64,000 nt of DNA from Paractinoplanes polyasparticus. Lineage in GTDB: Bacteria; Actinomycetota; Actinomycetes; Mycobacteriales; Micromonosporaceae. This document shows positions 53,603 through 61,302 of the stretch, piece by piece (position 1 is the first letter of the stretch; the number at the start of each line of letters is the position of its first letter). The position numbers and the translations under genes are program-made. The notes beneath the pieces are model-generated. The model was not told the origin of the DNA. It did no database searches and saw only the letters and a list, made by a program, of their open reading frames with translations. The stretch is from the NCBI RefSeq assembly GCF_019710575.1, contig NZ_JAHWFK010000042.1, positions 124,001-188,000 on the forward strand, read 5' to 3'.

Positions 53603-54082
53603 ATGCCGTCGCTGAGCGTCTTCGACCTGCTTGCCATGCACGACTTCGTCGCCGACCTCCCATCCGGCTGGCTGCAGCGTCTCGCCGTGGCCGGGCGGCC
53701 GGTGTTCTTCGGCGTCGGGCACCGGCTGTGCCGTGAGGACGCGCACGCCGACCGCTTCTGGCTGCTGAACTCCGGAGCCGTCGCGATCGACTTCTCCGTA
53801 CCCGGCCGAGGTGACATCGTCGTCGAACGAATCGGGCCGGGCGCTCCTGTCGGCTGGTCATGGATGCGGCCACCGTTCCGCTGGAGCTTCGGCGCCGTGG
53901 TCGCCGACGACGTGCTCGCCATCGAGTTCGACGCCGCGCGGGTGCGTGCGGTGATAGCTGAAGACGCCGATCTGGGGCGCGAACTGACCGGGCGGATGCT
54001 GGACGTCGTCTCCGACCGCCTCCAGTCGGCGCGCCACCGGCTGATCGAGCTCTACGCCTACCCGGACGAGCCGGCATGCTGA
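53603..54082 (+). CDS. Stand-alone cyclic-nucleotide-binding-like protein
   Basis: The protein has 159 residues with an ATG after CACCGAGGAGTGGATC. The pattern LQRLAVAGRPVFFGVGHRLC, then RFWLLNSGAVAIDFSVPGRG and VERIGPGAPVGWSWMRPPFRW is that of a Crp-type beta-roll. The phosphate-binding cassette is altered (GWSWM in place of GE-x-x-A-L), so cAMP binding is doubtful. There is no DNA-binding domain. It overlaps the next gene by 7 bp. Confidence 0.75.
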   Translation: MPSLSVFDLLAMHDFVADLPSGWLQRLAVAGRPVFFGVGHRLCREDAHADRFWLLNSGAVAIDFSVPGRGDIVVERIGPGAPVGWSWMRPPFRWSFGAVVADDVLAIEFDAARVRAVIAEDADLGRELTGRMLDVVSDRLQSARHRLIELYAYPDEPAC

Positions 54083-54561
54083 TCGTGAGCTCGATGAAGC
54101 GCTGGATGTACCGCGGCGGACGTCCGCACGGCCTCGCCCGCCTGCTGAACCGCATCTCCGCCGCCCAGTACCGAGCCGGCTTCCTGGTACCCCGGACGTG
54201 GGTCACGCTCGAGGTGCCCGGACGTCGCACCGGCCGAACGGTGTCCTGCCCCCTCGTGCTCGTCCGTTACCAAGGCTGCGAGTACTTGGTATCGATGCTG
54301 GGCAACGACGCCAACTGGGTTGCCAACGTGCGGGCCGCAGCTGGCGACGCCGTCGTGAGCCACCGACACCGCGAGCGGATCCACCTCAGCGAGGTGCCGG
54401 TGGAGGAACGACCGCCGATCCTGCGCCTTTACCTCGCCAAGGCGCCCGGGGCACGACCGCACATCCCGGTCGATCGGCGTGCTCCGATCGCTGCCTTCGC
54501 CGCAATCGCAGCCGACTACCCGGTGTTCCTCGTGACCCGCCTGGGCAGTCCCGGCCCGTAG
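54076..54561 (+). CDS. Deazaflavin (F420)-dependent nitroreductase-like protein
   Basis: The protein has 161 residues. WVTLEVPGRRTGRTVSCPLV, then YLVSMLGNDANWVANVRAAA and VFLVTRLG are typical of the DDN/split-barrel family that uses F420H2. Ddn (Rv3547) activates nitroimidazoles and reduces quinones. It is coupled to the cyclic-nucleotide-type gene. A fragment at 26043 and a short relative at 58698 suggest a once larger family here. Confidence 0.87.
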   Translation: MLIVSSMKRWMYRGGRPHGLARLLNRISAAQYRAGFLVPRTWVTLEVPGRRTGRTVSCPLVLVRYQGCEYLVSMLGNDANWVANVRAAAGDAVVSHRHRERIHLSEVPVEERPPILRLYLAKAPGARPHIPVDRRAPIAAFAAIAADYPVFLVTRLGSPGP

Positions 54562-54600
54562 GGCCGAAAGTCCCATCGGTCCCTGCTTCCGGCCCTACGG
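54556..54600. repeat. Inverted repeat enclosing the xfp box
   Basis: CCGTAGGGCC at 54556-54565 pairs with GGCCCTACGG at 54591-54600. The left arm is part of the DevR-like box, so the second arm may be a second half-site, or the whole may be a terminator for the nitroreductase gene. Confidence 0.55.
54560..54574 (+). promoter_or_regulatory. DevR-like box upstream of xfp
   Basis: AGGGCCGAAAGTCCC, the exact reverse consensus, 86 bp before the phosphoketolase start. Confidence 0.7.
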
Positions 54601-54659
54601 CAGCGGGCGGCCACCACCGTACGGTCGATGCGACGACAAAGATCCGGAAAGGAATCGCC

Positions 54660-57059
54660 GTGACCGCGGTTGTGCCCGACCTGCTGCAGACCCTCGCCGA
54701 ACCCGACGAGGCCGACCTCGCCCGCCTCGACGCCTGGTGGCGGGCCGCCAACTACCTCACCATCGGCCAGATCTACCTCAAGGCCAATCCGCTGCTGCGC
54801 GAGACCTTGACCGCCGAGCACATCAAGCCCCGCCTGCTCGGCCACTGGGGCACCAGCCCCGGTCTTTCGCTGGTCTACGCGCACGTGTCACGGCTGATCC
54901 GGCACACCGGTCAGCAGGCCATCTACTTGGCCGGCCCGGGCCACGGCGGGCCCGCGCTCGTCGCCGCGGGCTACCTGGAGGGTACGTACTCGGAGATCTA
55001 CCCGCAGATCAGCCGGAACGAGGAGGGCATGCGGAAGCTGTTCCGCCAGTTCTCCAGCCCGGGCGGCATCCCCAGCCACGTCTCGGTTACGACACCCGGC
55101 TCCGTCCACGAAGGCGGCGAGCTCGGCTACGTGCTGGTCCACGCGTTCGGCGCCGTGATGGACAACCCTGACCTGCTCGCGATCGCAGTGGTCGGCGACG
55201 GCGAGGCCGAGACCGGCCCGCTCGAGGGCTCCTGGAAGGGCGTCTCGTTCATCAACCCGGCCCGCGACGGCGCGGTCCTGCCGATCCTGCACCTCAACGA
55301 CGCCAAGATCTCGGGCCCCACGGTCCTGGGCCGCAAGCACGCCGACGAGGTGCAGGAACTGCTCCGCGGCCACGGCTACGACGTCATCGAAGTCTCCGGC
55401 CAGGACCTGCCCGGCATGCACTACCGGTTCGCGGCCGCCCTCGCGCAGGCGTGGGGGCGCATCCGTGACATCCAGGCCGCCGCCCGCAACGGTGAGTGGG
55501 ACGGGACCCGTCCGGTCTGGCCGTTGATCGTCCTCCGTTCGCCCAAGGGCTGGACCGGACCGGCTCAGGTCGACGGGGTCCAGGTCACCGGCACGTGGCG
55601 GTCGCATCAGGTGCCGCTGTCCGGTGTCCGGGACAACCCGGAGCACCTGGCCGTCCTCGAGCAGTGGCTCAAGTCGTACCGGCCGGAGGAACTGTTCGAC
55701 GCGGACGGCGCACCCACCGCTCTGCTGCGGGAACAGGGACCCGAGGGAGACCTGCGGATGAGTGCCAGCCCGCACGCCAACGGGGGCCTGCTCACCCGCG
55801 AGCTGGACCTGCCGGACTTCCGCGGCTACGCCATCGAGGTCGCCGAGCCGGCGACCGGGCGGGCCGAGTCGACGCGCCGGCTCGGCGAGATGATGCGCGA
55901 CATCTACGCCCGCAACCCTGAGACCTTCCGGTTGTTCTGCCCCGACGAGACCAACAGCAACCGGCTCGGCGCCATCTTCGAGGTCTCCGACCGCGCCTTC
56001 ATGGAGCGGGTCATGCCCAGCGACGTCGCGCTCAGCCGCGACGGGCGGGTCATGGAGGTGCTCTCCGAGCACAACTGCCACGGCTGGCTCGAGGGATACA
56101 ACCTGACCGGCCGGCACGGCATGTTCGCCACCTACGAGGCGTTCGCCATGGTCAGCGCCTCGCAGACCGTCCAGCACGGCAAGTGGTTGCAGGAGGCCAG
56201 TCACCTGCCCTGGCGGGCGAAGGTACCCAGCTTCAACGTGCTGCTGACCTCGACCGCGTGGCGCAACGACCACAACGGCTTCTCGCACCAGGGGCCCGGC
56301 CTGATCCAGAACGTCCTGACGCAGCGCGGTGACGTGGCCCGGGTCTACCTGCCGCCGGACGCCAACACGCTCCTGTCCGTGGCCGACCACTGCTTCCGGT
56401 CGCGTTCGTACATCAACCTGATCGTCATCGACAAGCAACCTCAGCTGCAGTACCTGACCATCGACGAGGCGATCGAGCACTGTGCCCGCGGCGCCGGGAT
56501 CTGGGAGTGGGCCGGCACCGCCGACGACACCAGCGATCCGGACATCGTGCTGGCCTGCGCCGGGGACGTGGTCACGATGGAAACCGTTGCCGCCGCGCAG
56601 ATCTTGCGCGACCGGCTGCCCGGCTTCAAGGTCCGCGTCGTCAACGTCGTCGATCTGATGACGCTGCCCCGGCAGAAGGACCACCCGCACGGCATGAGCG
56701 AGACCCGGTTCACCGAGCTGTTCACCGACACCGTCGACGTCGTCTTCGCCTTCCACGGCTACCCCGGCGCGATCCACCAGCTCGTGCACGGCCGGCCCGA
56801 CGCCGACCGGTTCCGGGTACGCGGCTTCATCGAGCAGGGCACCACGACCACTCCGTTCGACATGACGGTCCGCAACCGGGCGTCGCGTTACCACCTCGTC
56901 ATGGACGCCATCAACAACGCCCACCGCCTGCCCCGCGGCGCCGCCGGCCTCAAGGCCTGGTGCGAGGCACAGCTCGCTCGGCACGAGGCCTACGTGGTCG
57001 AGCACCTCGAGGACATGCCCGAGGTGCGGGACTGGTCCCTCAACCGCACGGAGAGTTGA
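54660..57059 (+). CDS. xfp: Phosphoketolase (xylulose-5-phosphate/fructose-6-phosphate)
   Basis: The protein has 799 residues from the GTG after GGAAAGGAATCGCC, the normal length. Thiamine-diphosphate enzyme motifs are GHWGTSPGLSLVYAHVSRLI, GPGHGGPALVAAGYLEG and GDGEAETGPLEGSWKG. It splits xylulose-5-P or fructose-6-P with Pi into acetyl-P and GAP or erythrose-4-P, bypassing pyruvate decarboxylation. No acetate kinase or phosphotransacetylase gene lies in the window, so the fate of acetyl-P must be settled elsewhere. It is in a single-gene unit with its own box and terminator. Confidence 0.96.
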   Translation: MTAVVPDLLQTLAEPDEADLARLDAWWRAANYLTIGQIYLKANPLLRETLTAEHIKPRLLGHWGTSPGLSLVYAHVSRLIRHTGQQAIYLAGPGHGGPALVAAGYLEGTYSEIYPQISRNEEGMRKLFRQFSSPGGIPSHVSVTTPGSVHEGGELGYVLVHAFGAVMDNPDLLAIAVVGDGEAETGPLEGSWKGVSFINPARDGAVLPILHLNDAKISGPTVLGRKHADEVQELLRGHGYDVIEVSGQDLPGMHYRFAAALAQAWGRIRDIQAAARNGEWDGTRPVWPLIVLRSPKGWTGPAQVDGVQVTGTWRSHQVPLSGVRDNPEHLAVLEQWLKSYRPEELFDADGAPTALLREQGPEGDLRMSASPHANGGLLTRELDLPDFRGYAIEVAEPATGRAESTRRLGEMMRDIYARNPETFRLFCPDETNSNRLGAIFEVSDRAFMERVMPSDVALSRDGRVMEVLSEHNCHGWLEGYNLTGRHGMFATYEAFAMVSASQTVQHGKWLQEASHLPWRAKVPSFNVLLTSTAWRNDHNGFSHQGPGLIQNVLTQRGDVARVYLPPDANTLLSVADHCFRSRSYINLIVIDKQPQLQYLTIDEAIEHCARGAGIWEWAGTADDTSDPDIVLACAGDVVTMETVAAAQILRDRLPGFKVRVVNVVDLMTLPRQKDHPHGMSETRFTELFTDTVDVVFAFHGYPGAIHQLVHGRPDADRFRVRGFIEQGTTTTPFDMTVRNRASRYHLVMDAINNAHRLPRGAAGLKAWCEAQLARHEAYVVEHLEDMPEVRDWSLNRTES

Positions 57060-57071
57060 TCACCGATTCTT

Positions 57072-57106
57072 CCGACGGCGGCCCCGATGCTCGGGGCCGC
57101 CGTCGG
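57072..57106 (+). terminator. Strong hairpin terminator after xfp
   Basis: CCGACGGCGGCCCCG at 57072-57086 pairs with CGGGGCCGCCGTCGG at 57092-57106 (15-bp perfect stem, ATGCT loop), followed by CGTCGTTTCTC. Confidence 0.88.
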
Positions 57107-57182
57107 CGTCGTTTCTCTATCCCCGTGCTGCGTTTGCTTCGACTACGTCAGTTAGTCGTTGCGCGTAGACACGTCCCGTAGA

Positions 57183-57969
57183 TCAGTCTTCGATCTGGAT
57201 GACATCGGTGGGTGGACGGCGTGGCGATGGAGGCACTGCGTCCGCCGCCTCGACGTAGCCCAGTCGCACGATCAGGTAGGGCTCGCCCACCCCGGACAGC
57301 AGCCGGCTCAGCAGACGGCGTGGCCACGCCACCTCGACGGCCTCGCTGATGGGCGCCGTCGCCAAGCCCTCGGTGGTGGCCTGCAAGAGAAGGGCTGACA
57401 TGGCCTCGCCGGCACGCAGCAGGTCGAGCGGCGCGTCGGTTGTCCCGAAGATGATCACGTACGCGGCGCCCTCGTCGTGATCGGCGCCGGGGAGCATGCC
57501 GGGGGAGCCGTCCGGAAGGAAGTTGCGGACGGGCACCCGGCGCAGACTGGGCTGGACGGCGGTGGTGGGCGGCACCCCGTCGTCGGCCCAGGCCGGTCGG
57601 TGCGTCCACGTGGTCAGTTCGCTGTGATGCGCCGGGTCGAAGAAGTTCGCGTCGGCGGCCTCGTCAACCGAGATGGCCAGGACGTCGACAGCCCCGATCT
57701 CGCGGCGCTGCGTGCCACCCGGCGGCGGCCAGGGACATGCGCGCGTGATGCAGGGCGCCGCCGCAGCTGATCAACAACAGGCGGCCTTCGGCATCGGTGA
57801 CCCCGAGACGGCGGGCCGGATCGGAGGACACCTCCAGCGACTCGTCGGTGAGTCGCCACTTCCACGGCTGGGTGTTGAAGACCGACGGCGCCCGCAGTGC
57901 CTCCCGGGCTGCCAATTCCAGAGCGGTGCGCGCTTCGGCGCGGGTGACGTCGTGCTCGGGCCCGGTCAT
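57183..57969 (-). pseudogene. Acg-family nitroreductase with internal deletion and frameshift
   Basis: From ATG 57969 the frame gives EALRAPSVFNTQPWKWRL and LLISCGGALHHARMSLAAAG, then hits a stop. The C-terminal part is in another frame: AVDVLAISVDEAADANFFDP, then AAYVIIFGTTDAPLDLLRAG and GEPYLIVRLGYV, ending at 57183. Compared with the intact paralog at 22314-23273, about 70 residues are missing near 57711-57722. A functional product is not expected if the sequence is right. A good DevR-like box lies 59 bp upstream. Confidence 0.83.
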
Positions 57970-58027
57970 GGCAACCTCCGGCTTCGCTGACTGACTTCAC
58001 CGTCGCAGGTTGGGGAGCAGGGCGGTC

Positions 58028-58042
58028 AGGGCCGAAAGACCC
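58028..58042 (-). promoter_or_regulatory. DevR-like box upstream of the broken nitroreductase
   Basis: The + strand reads AGGGCCGAAAGACCC, 14 of 15 bases like the reverse consensus, 59 bp before the start at 57969. Confidence 0.65.
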
Positions 58043-58062
58043 GATTCTGTGGGCCGGCCGCG

Positions 58063-58389
58063 TCAGCGCATCGTGGCGATCGTCTTCTCCGTCGCCTTGC
58101 ACCGGCGGCAGCGGTGAAACTGCGGCGAGTTGTACTCCCAGTTCGAGTATCGCCACGGGCCCCAGTCATGCTCGGTTCGAGTATCCGTCGTGCCGCATCG
58201 TTGGCAGCGACGGGCCTGTTCGCACCGATCAGCAGCGACGTAGGTGAAGTCGCCCCAAGTGTGGTGGACCTTCTCGTCCGTCTTCCCGCATGCGGCGCAG
58301 ACACGCACGCTCTCGCATCGGACGCCCGGGAGCGACCACTGCCCCGTATGCAGGCCGATCGTGCACAGCAGCTTTCTGAGGACGTTCAT
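58063..58389 (-). CDS. Small zinc-ribbon-like protein with three CxxC motifs
   Basis: The protein has 108 residues from ATG 58389 after GGGAGTCGAG. Three CxxC knuckles (VCAACGKTDEK, RRCQRCGTTDTR, HRCRRCKATEK) are each linked to a tryptophan/histidine element (HHTWGDF, EHDWGPW). The pattern suggests two or more zinc-binding ribbons. The role is unknown. A weak box at 58460 lies 71 bp upstream. Confidence 0.75.
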   Translation of the reverse strand: MNVLRKLLCTIGLHTGQWSLPGVRCESVRVCAACGKTDEKVHHTWGDFTYVAADRCEQARRCQRCGTTDTRTEHDWGPWRYSNWEYNSPQFHRCRRCKATEKTIATMR

Positions 58390-58459
58390 CTCGACTCCCA
58401 AAAGAGGAGAACGGCCGTAGCCCTCAAGACGAACCTACGACGCGGGTGGGCAACGTGTC

Positions 58460-58474
58460 AGTGCCGAAAGACCT
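58460..58474. promoter_or_regulatory. Weak DevR-like box between divergent small genes
   Basis: AGTGCCGAAAGACCT matches the reverse consensus at 12 of 15 bases. It lies 71 bp from the zinc-ribbon gene and 96 bp from the small gene at 58570. Confidence 0.4.
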
Positions 58475-58569
58475 CCCAATGGTGTGCCTTCGACTCTGCC
58501 GGCCGCGGTGGTGCAAGCGGTCTCCTGGACGTGTAAGGAAAGGCCAGGCACCGAAAAAGGAGGGCCATC

Positions 58570-58701
58570 ATGTTGAAGCGCAATCTGATCGCGGCGGGAT
58601 ACGCCATCCTGTTGCCCGTGTCCAGCACGGTTCTCGTCGTCCTGGTCGCCGCCGGCGTCGAAGGAGTCCGTTCCGGCGCACGCCGTCTCACCCATCGATG
58701 A
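58570..58701 (+). CDS. Very small membrane peptide (43 residues)
   Basis: The ATG follows AAAAAGGAGGGCCATC, an excellent site. The product MLKRNLIAAGYAILLPVSST continues VLVVLVAAGVEGVRSGARRL and ends THR: one transmembrane helix with basic ends. The stop overlaps the next start (ATGA), so translation is coupled. Similar short peptides are easily missed by gene finders. Confidence 0.6.
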   Translation: MLKRNLIAAGYAILLPVSSTVLVVLVAAGVEGVRSGARRLTHR

Positions 58702-59099
58702 CCACACGTGGGATCGGCCGAGCGGATCCCACCGGGCCGATGGTTCGGCGCCTCCGATCACCGATCCGGCATCTGCTGCCCCGGACGATAATCCTGCTCC
58801 GCTACCTGTCAGTTACCGGCGCCATCGTCACTCTGCCCGTCCAGGCGGCGCAGGAGGCAACGCGGTTTGTTGTGCTTGTCGGTCATGCCCACAAGAAGCG
58901 CTGGTGGCGCCATTTCCGCCAAGCCGCCGCAGCGGACGTGTGGCTGGATGGCAGATGGCATCCCGCTGTCGGCGAAGTCAGTCCGGCGAACGGCGAAGCC
59001 GCGTCCCTCTACCGCCGCCGATTCCCGCGGGTAGCGGTGCCGGACAACGCAACTCTGGTGGACCTGCGCTTGAGCCCAGATCTCGTTGAACCTCCGTGA
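58698..59099 (+). CDS. Small protein with deazaflavin nitroreductase-like barrel
   Basis: The protein has 133 residues and its ATG overlaps the stop of the 43-residue gene. A hydrophobic stretch (TIILLRYLSVTGAIVTLPV) precedes RFVVLVGHAHKKRWWRHFRQ and AAAADVWLDGRWHPAVGEV, which fits the core of the split-barrel nitroreductase/quinone-reductase-like family (normally V-x-GHP-KKRWWRN-x). The N-terminal half of that domain is missing, so cofactor binding is uncertain. Confidence 0.55.
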   Translation: MTTRGIGRADPTGPMVRRLRSPIRHLLPRTIILLRYLSVTGAIVTLPVQAAQEATRFVVLVGHAHKKRWWRHFRQAAAADVWLDGRWHPAVGEVSPANGEAASLYRRRFPRVAVPDNATLVDLRLSPDLVEPP

Positions 59100-59244
59100 C
59101 AGGCCGCTGTTTCCGGGGTGGTTCGCGACGGTGGCAGCGGGCGAGTTCGCCGGATTGGCCGTTTCGGCCGTCACCGGCGCGCTCACGTCCTGAGCACCGG
59201 CCGCCGCCGCAGTCGTGGCGATCCGTGAAGCGGGTGCCGTGGAA

Positions 59245-59259
59245 GGTACCGAAAGACCC
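59245..59259 (+). promoter_or_regulatory. DevR-like box upstream of the HPF-like gene
   Basis: GGTACCGAAAGACCC (followed by T), a partial match with the strong right half, 80 bp before the gene at 59339. Confidence 0.5.
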
Positions 59260-59338
59260 TACAACGCCAACTCGGGTCGGCTGATCATGTGGATACGCCC
59301 GGCACGACATGGGCCGGGCGGGACGGTGAGGAGGCGTC

Positions 59339-59692
59339 ATGACGCGTATCGAACAGGTCGTCAGCCCGCAGGTGCACCTCCGAGGCGATGTGACAGCGAA
59401 AGCTTCCGCGTACGCCGTCGCGAAGGTCGTCGCGGCGCTGCACCACGCTCCTGGTCCTGTGCTTCGCGCTTCGTTGACTCTGGACGCGGCTGCGCCCGGT
59501 GACCGTGCGGACGCCCACGTGGACATCAACGGAGTCGGCGTTCACGTTCACGGTGTCGGCTCGACGATGCAGGAAGCAGCCGACCTCATGCAGGAGCGGC
59601 TCCGCTCGCGGCTGCACCATCTTCGTCGCCGGCCCCAGCAGGGTCCGCGAATCATCTCGCCGGAACCTGGTGAGGCGATCGACGCGCGCTGA
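59339..59692 (+). CDS. HPF/RaiA-like ribosome hibernation factor (single domain)
   Basis: The protein has 117 residues with an ATG after GTGAGGAGGCGTC. The pattern VVSPQVHLRGDVTAKASAYA, then VLRASLTLDAAA, DAHVDINGVGVHVHG and TMQEAADLMQERLRSRLHHL matches the beta-alpha-beta-beta-beta-alpha HPF/YfiA fold. The C-terminal dimerisation domain of long HPFs is absent. Mycobacteria have a DosR-regulated HPF-like protein (Rv0079/MSMEG_3935, RafH) that stabilises ribosomes in hypoxia. The similarity is at pattern level, so the call is moderate. Confidence 0.6.
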   Translation: MTRIEQVVSPQVHLRGDVTAKASAYAVAKVVAALHHAPGPVLRASLTLDAAAPGDRADAHVDINGVGVHVHGVGSTMQEAADLMQERLRSRLHHLRRRPQQGPRIISPEPGEAIDAR

Positions 59693-59724
59693 CCGAGCAG
59701 GACGTTCCGGCCCTCTGATGAGCC

Positions 59725-59761
59725 GCCGCCCCTGGTGAAGACGCACTTCACCAGGGGCGGC
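59725..59761 (+). terminator. Hairpin terminator after the HPF-like gene
   Basis: GCCGCCCCTGGTGAAG at 59725-59740 pairs with CTTCACCAGGGGCGGC at 59746-59761, a perfect 16-bp stem with ACGCA loop, 32 bp after the stop. Confidence 0.88.
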
Positions 59762-59828
59762 TCTGCGCTTCGCGTCACTGCAGGAACATAGGCGGCAGAA
59801 AACGTGCGGACGATCGGCCGCCCAGGTC

Positions 59829-59843
59829 GGGACTATGGGCACT
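59829..59843 (+). promoter_or_regulatory. Possible DevR-like box upstream of the aquaporin
   Basis: GGGACTATGGGCACT matches the consensus at 12 of 15 bases, 36 bp before the aquaporin start. Confidence 0.35.
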
Positions 59844-59878
59844 GCCCGGCCGTCGATCTTTCAACGAGGCTCGTGATC

Positions 59879-60844
59879 ATGGACCTCGTACGTGACGATC
59901 TGATTTGGCCGGCCAGCGAGGATGCTCGAGCCGCTCTGGTCGAGTTCGGTCTGACCACAGCGTTCATGACTACCGTCTTCAGCCTTGTGCGCTGGGGGAT
60001 CGGCACCGTGACACCCGCCGCCACGGCCGCCGAAGTGCGTTTGCGGGTGATTGTCGTTTCGGTGCTGGTCGCTCTGGTCATCGTAGGATTCGCCGTCTCC
60101 CGACCGGGCCGATTCAGCGGCGCCCACATGAACCCGGCGATCACCCTCGGCCTGTTCGCCTTCGGAGCCGTACCGGCCCGCCGGGTCTTGCCCTATTTGG
60201 CCGCCCAGGCGACCGGGTCGATCGCGGCCGCCGTGGTCACCAGAGTCTTGTGGGGGCCGGCGGTGGCGGAGGAGCCGATCAGGTGGACAGTCGTCCAGCC
60301 GGGACACGGCTGCAGTGGGTCAACCGTGGCGGTTGCCGAAGCGGCAACGCTCGCCGTCATCGTCGCGGTGATGTGCTGGGTGAAGACCCGCCGCCCCTGT
60401 TGGCCTCTGGCCTGGATCGTGGGTGGCCTGTTCGGGCTCCAGGGCGCAGTCCTGGGAACCCTCACCGGCGGGTCGGCCAACCCCGCACGGCAGCTGGGAC
60501 CCGCCATCCTCTCCGGTGAGTCCCACCTGCTCGTCGTGTACCTGTTCGCCCCCATGGCTGGTGGGATGCTCGCCGGTTGGATCGCACGTCATGTCGGGCC
60601 AGGTCGTCGATTCGGCGAGCTCAGTGGTACCCGGCCCGCCGTGACTCACGGTGAGCGGCTTGGGAACTTCGTCGCACAGCACATCGTGCGACCGTGCCGC
60701 GACATCGCCGGACACGCTGACTCAGGGCAGGCATCGGGGACGGTAGGCGTTACTCGTCGTCGTCCCCTTCGGTCGTGGGCCGAGCCTGCTGGGGACCGGT
60801 CAGGTCGACGTCGGTGTCGGCGAGTGGGTGTGGTTCGCCGGTGA
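59879..60844 (+). CDS. Aquaporin/MIP family channel, C-terminus altered
   Basis: The frame has 321 codons from ATG 59879. The two pore motifs are FSGAHMNPAITLGLFAFGAV and GTLTGGSANPARQLGPAIL, and about six helices are visible. The family normally ends soon after the last helix (YLFAPMAGGMLAGWIARHV, about residue 243). Here the frame runs on for about 75 arginine-rich residues into the end of an integrase remnant on the opposite strand. The native end was therefore probably replaced by an insertion. Water, glycerol or another small solute could pass. Confidence 0.82.
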   Translation: MDLVRDDLIWPASEDARAALVEFGLTTAFMTTVFSLVRWGIGTVTPAATAAEVRLRVIVVSVLVALVIVGFAVSRPGRFSGAHMNPAITLGLFAFGAVPARRVLPYLAAQATGSIAAAVVTRVLWGPAVAEEPIRWTVVQPGHGCSGSTVAVAEAATLAVIVAVMCWVKTRRPCWPLAWIVGGLFGLQGAVLGTLTGGSANPARQLGPAILSGESHLLVVYLFAPMAGGMLAGWIARHVGPGRRFGELSGTRPAVTHGERLGNFVAQHIVRPCRDIAGHADSGQASGTVGVTRRRPLRSWAEPAGDRSGRRRCRRVGVVRR

Positions 60845-61302
60845 GTCCGGCGAGGGCGGCGGCGACTTCGGCGAGGGTGGCTTTGACGTAGCGGGCAGTG
60901 GTGCCGGCGTCGTTGGGTGTTTCGGCGTGTCCGGCGTAGGCGAGGGCTACGGCGTAGCCGTAGACGCGCTCGACCCAGGTGAGGGTGGGTGTGGCGTAGC
61001 CAGTGCGCGGAGACTTGTTGGGTGCCGAGCCAGGGCAGGGTTTTGCCGAGTCGGTCGAATAGGTAGCCGTAGCGGCGTCGTCCGGCTTGCCGGCCGTTGC
61101 GGTAGCGCAGCAGCGGTTGGTCCTCGAGCGGCCCGCGTTCGTCGATGTGCAGCTGGAGGAACGCTACCAGAGTGGGGGAGACCGGCTGCCAGCGGAAGGT
61201 CTCGCCTTTCTCCCGCAACAGGATCATCCGATAGCTCTCTGCTGCCGACGCCTTGACAAGTGAGGTGCCGTTCGTGGCACGGTCCCCGGCTCAGCCGTGG
61301 GG
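60750..61302 (-). pseudogene. Tyrosine recombinase (integrase), truncated and frameshifted
   Basis: Only the C-terminal catalytic domain is present. One frame reads ETFRWQPVSPTLVAFLQLHI to QQVSAHWLRHT (HxxRH box). One extra C near 60990 shifts the frame, after which TLTWVERVYGYAVALAYAGH and TTARYVKATLAEVAAALAGL follow, with the catalytic tyrosine expected in ARYVKAT, ending at 60750. The N-terminal core-binding part is absent, cut by a stop at the neighbouring gene's end. No attachment repeat or tRNA was seen next to it. Confidence 0.75.
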
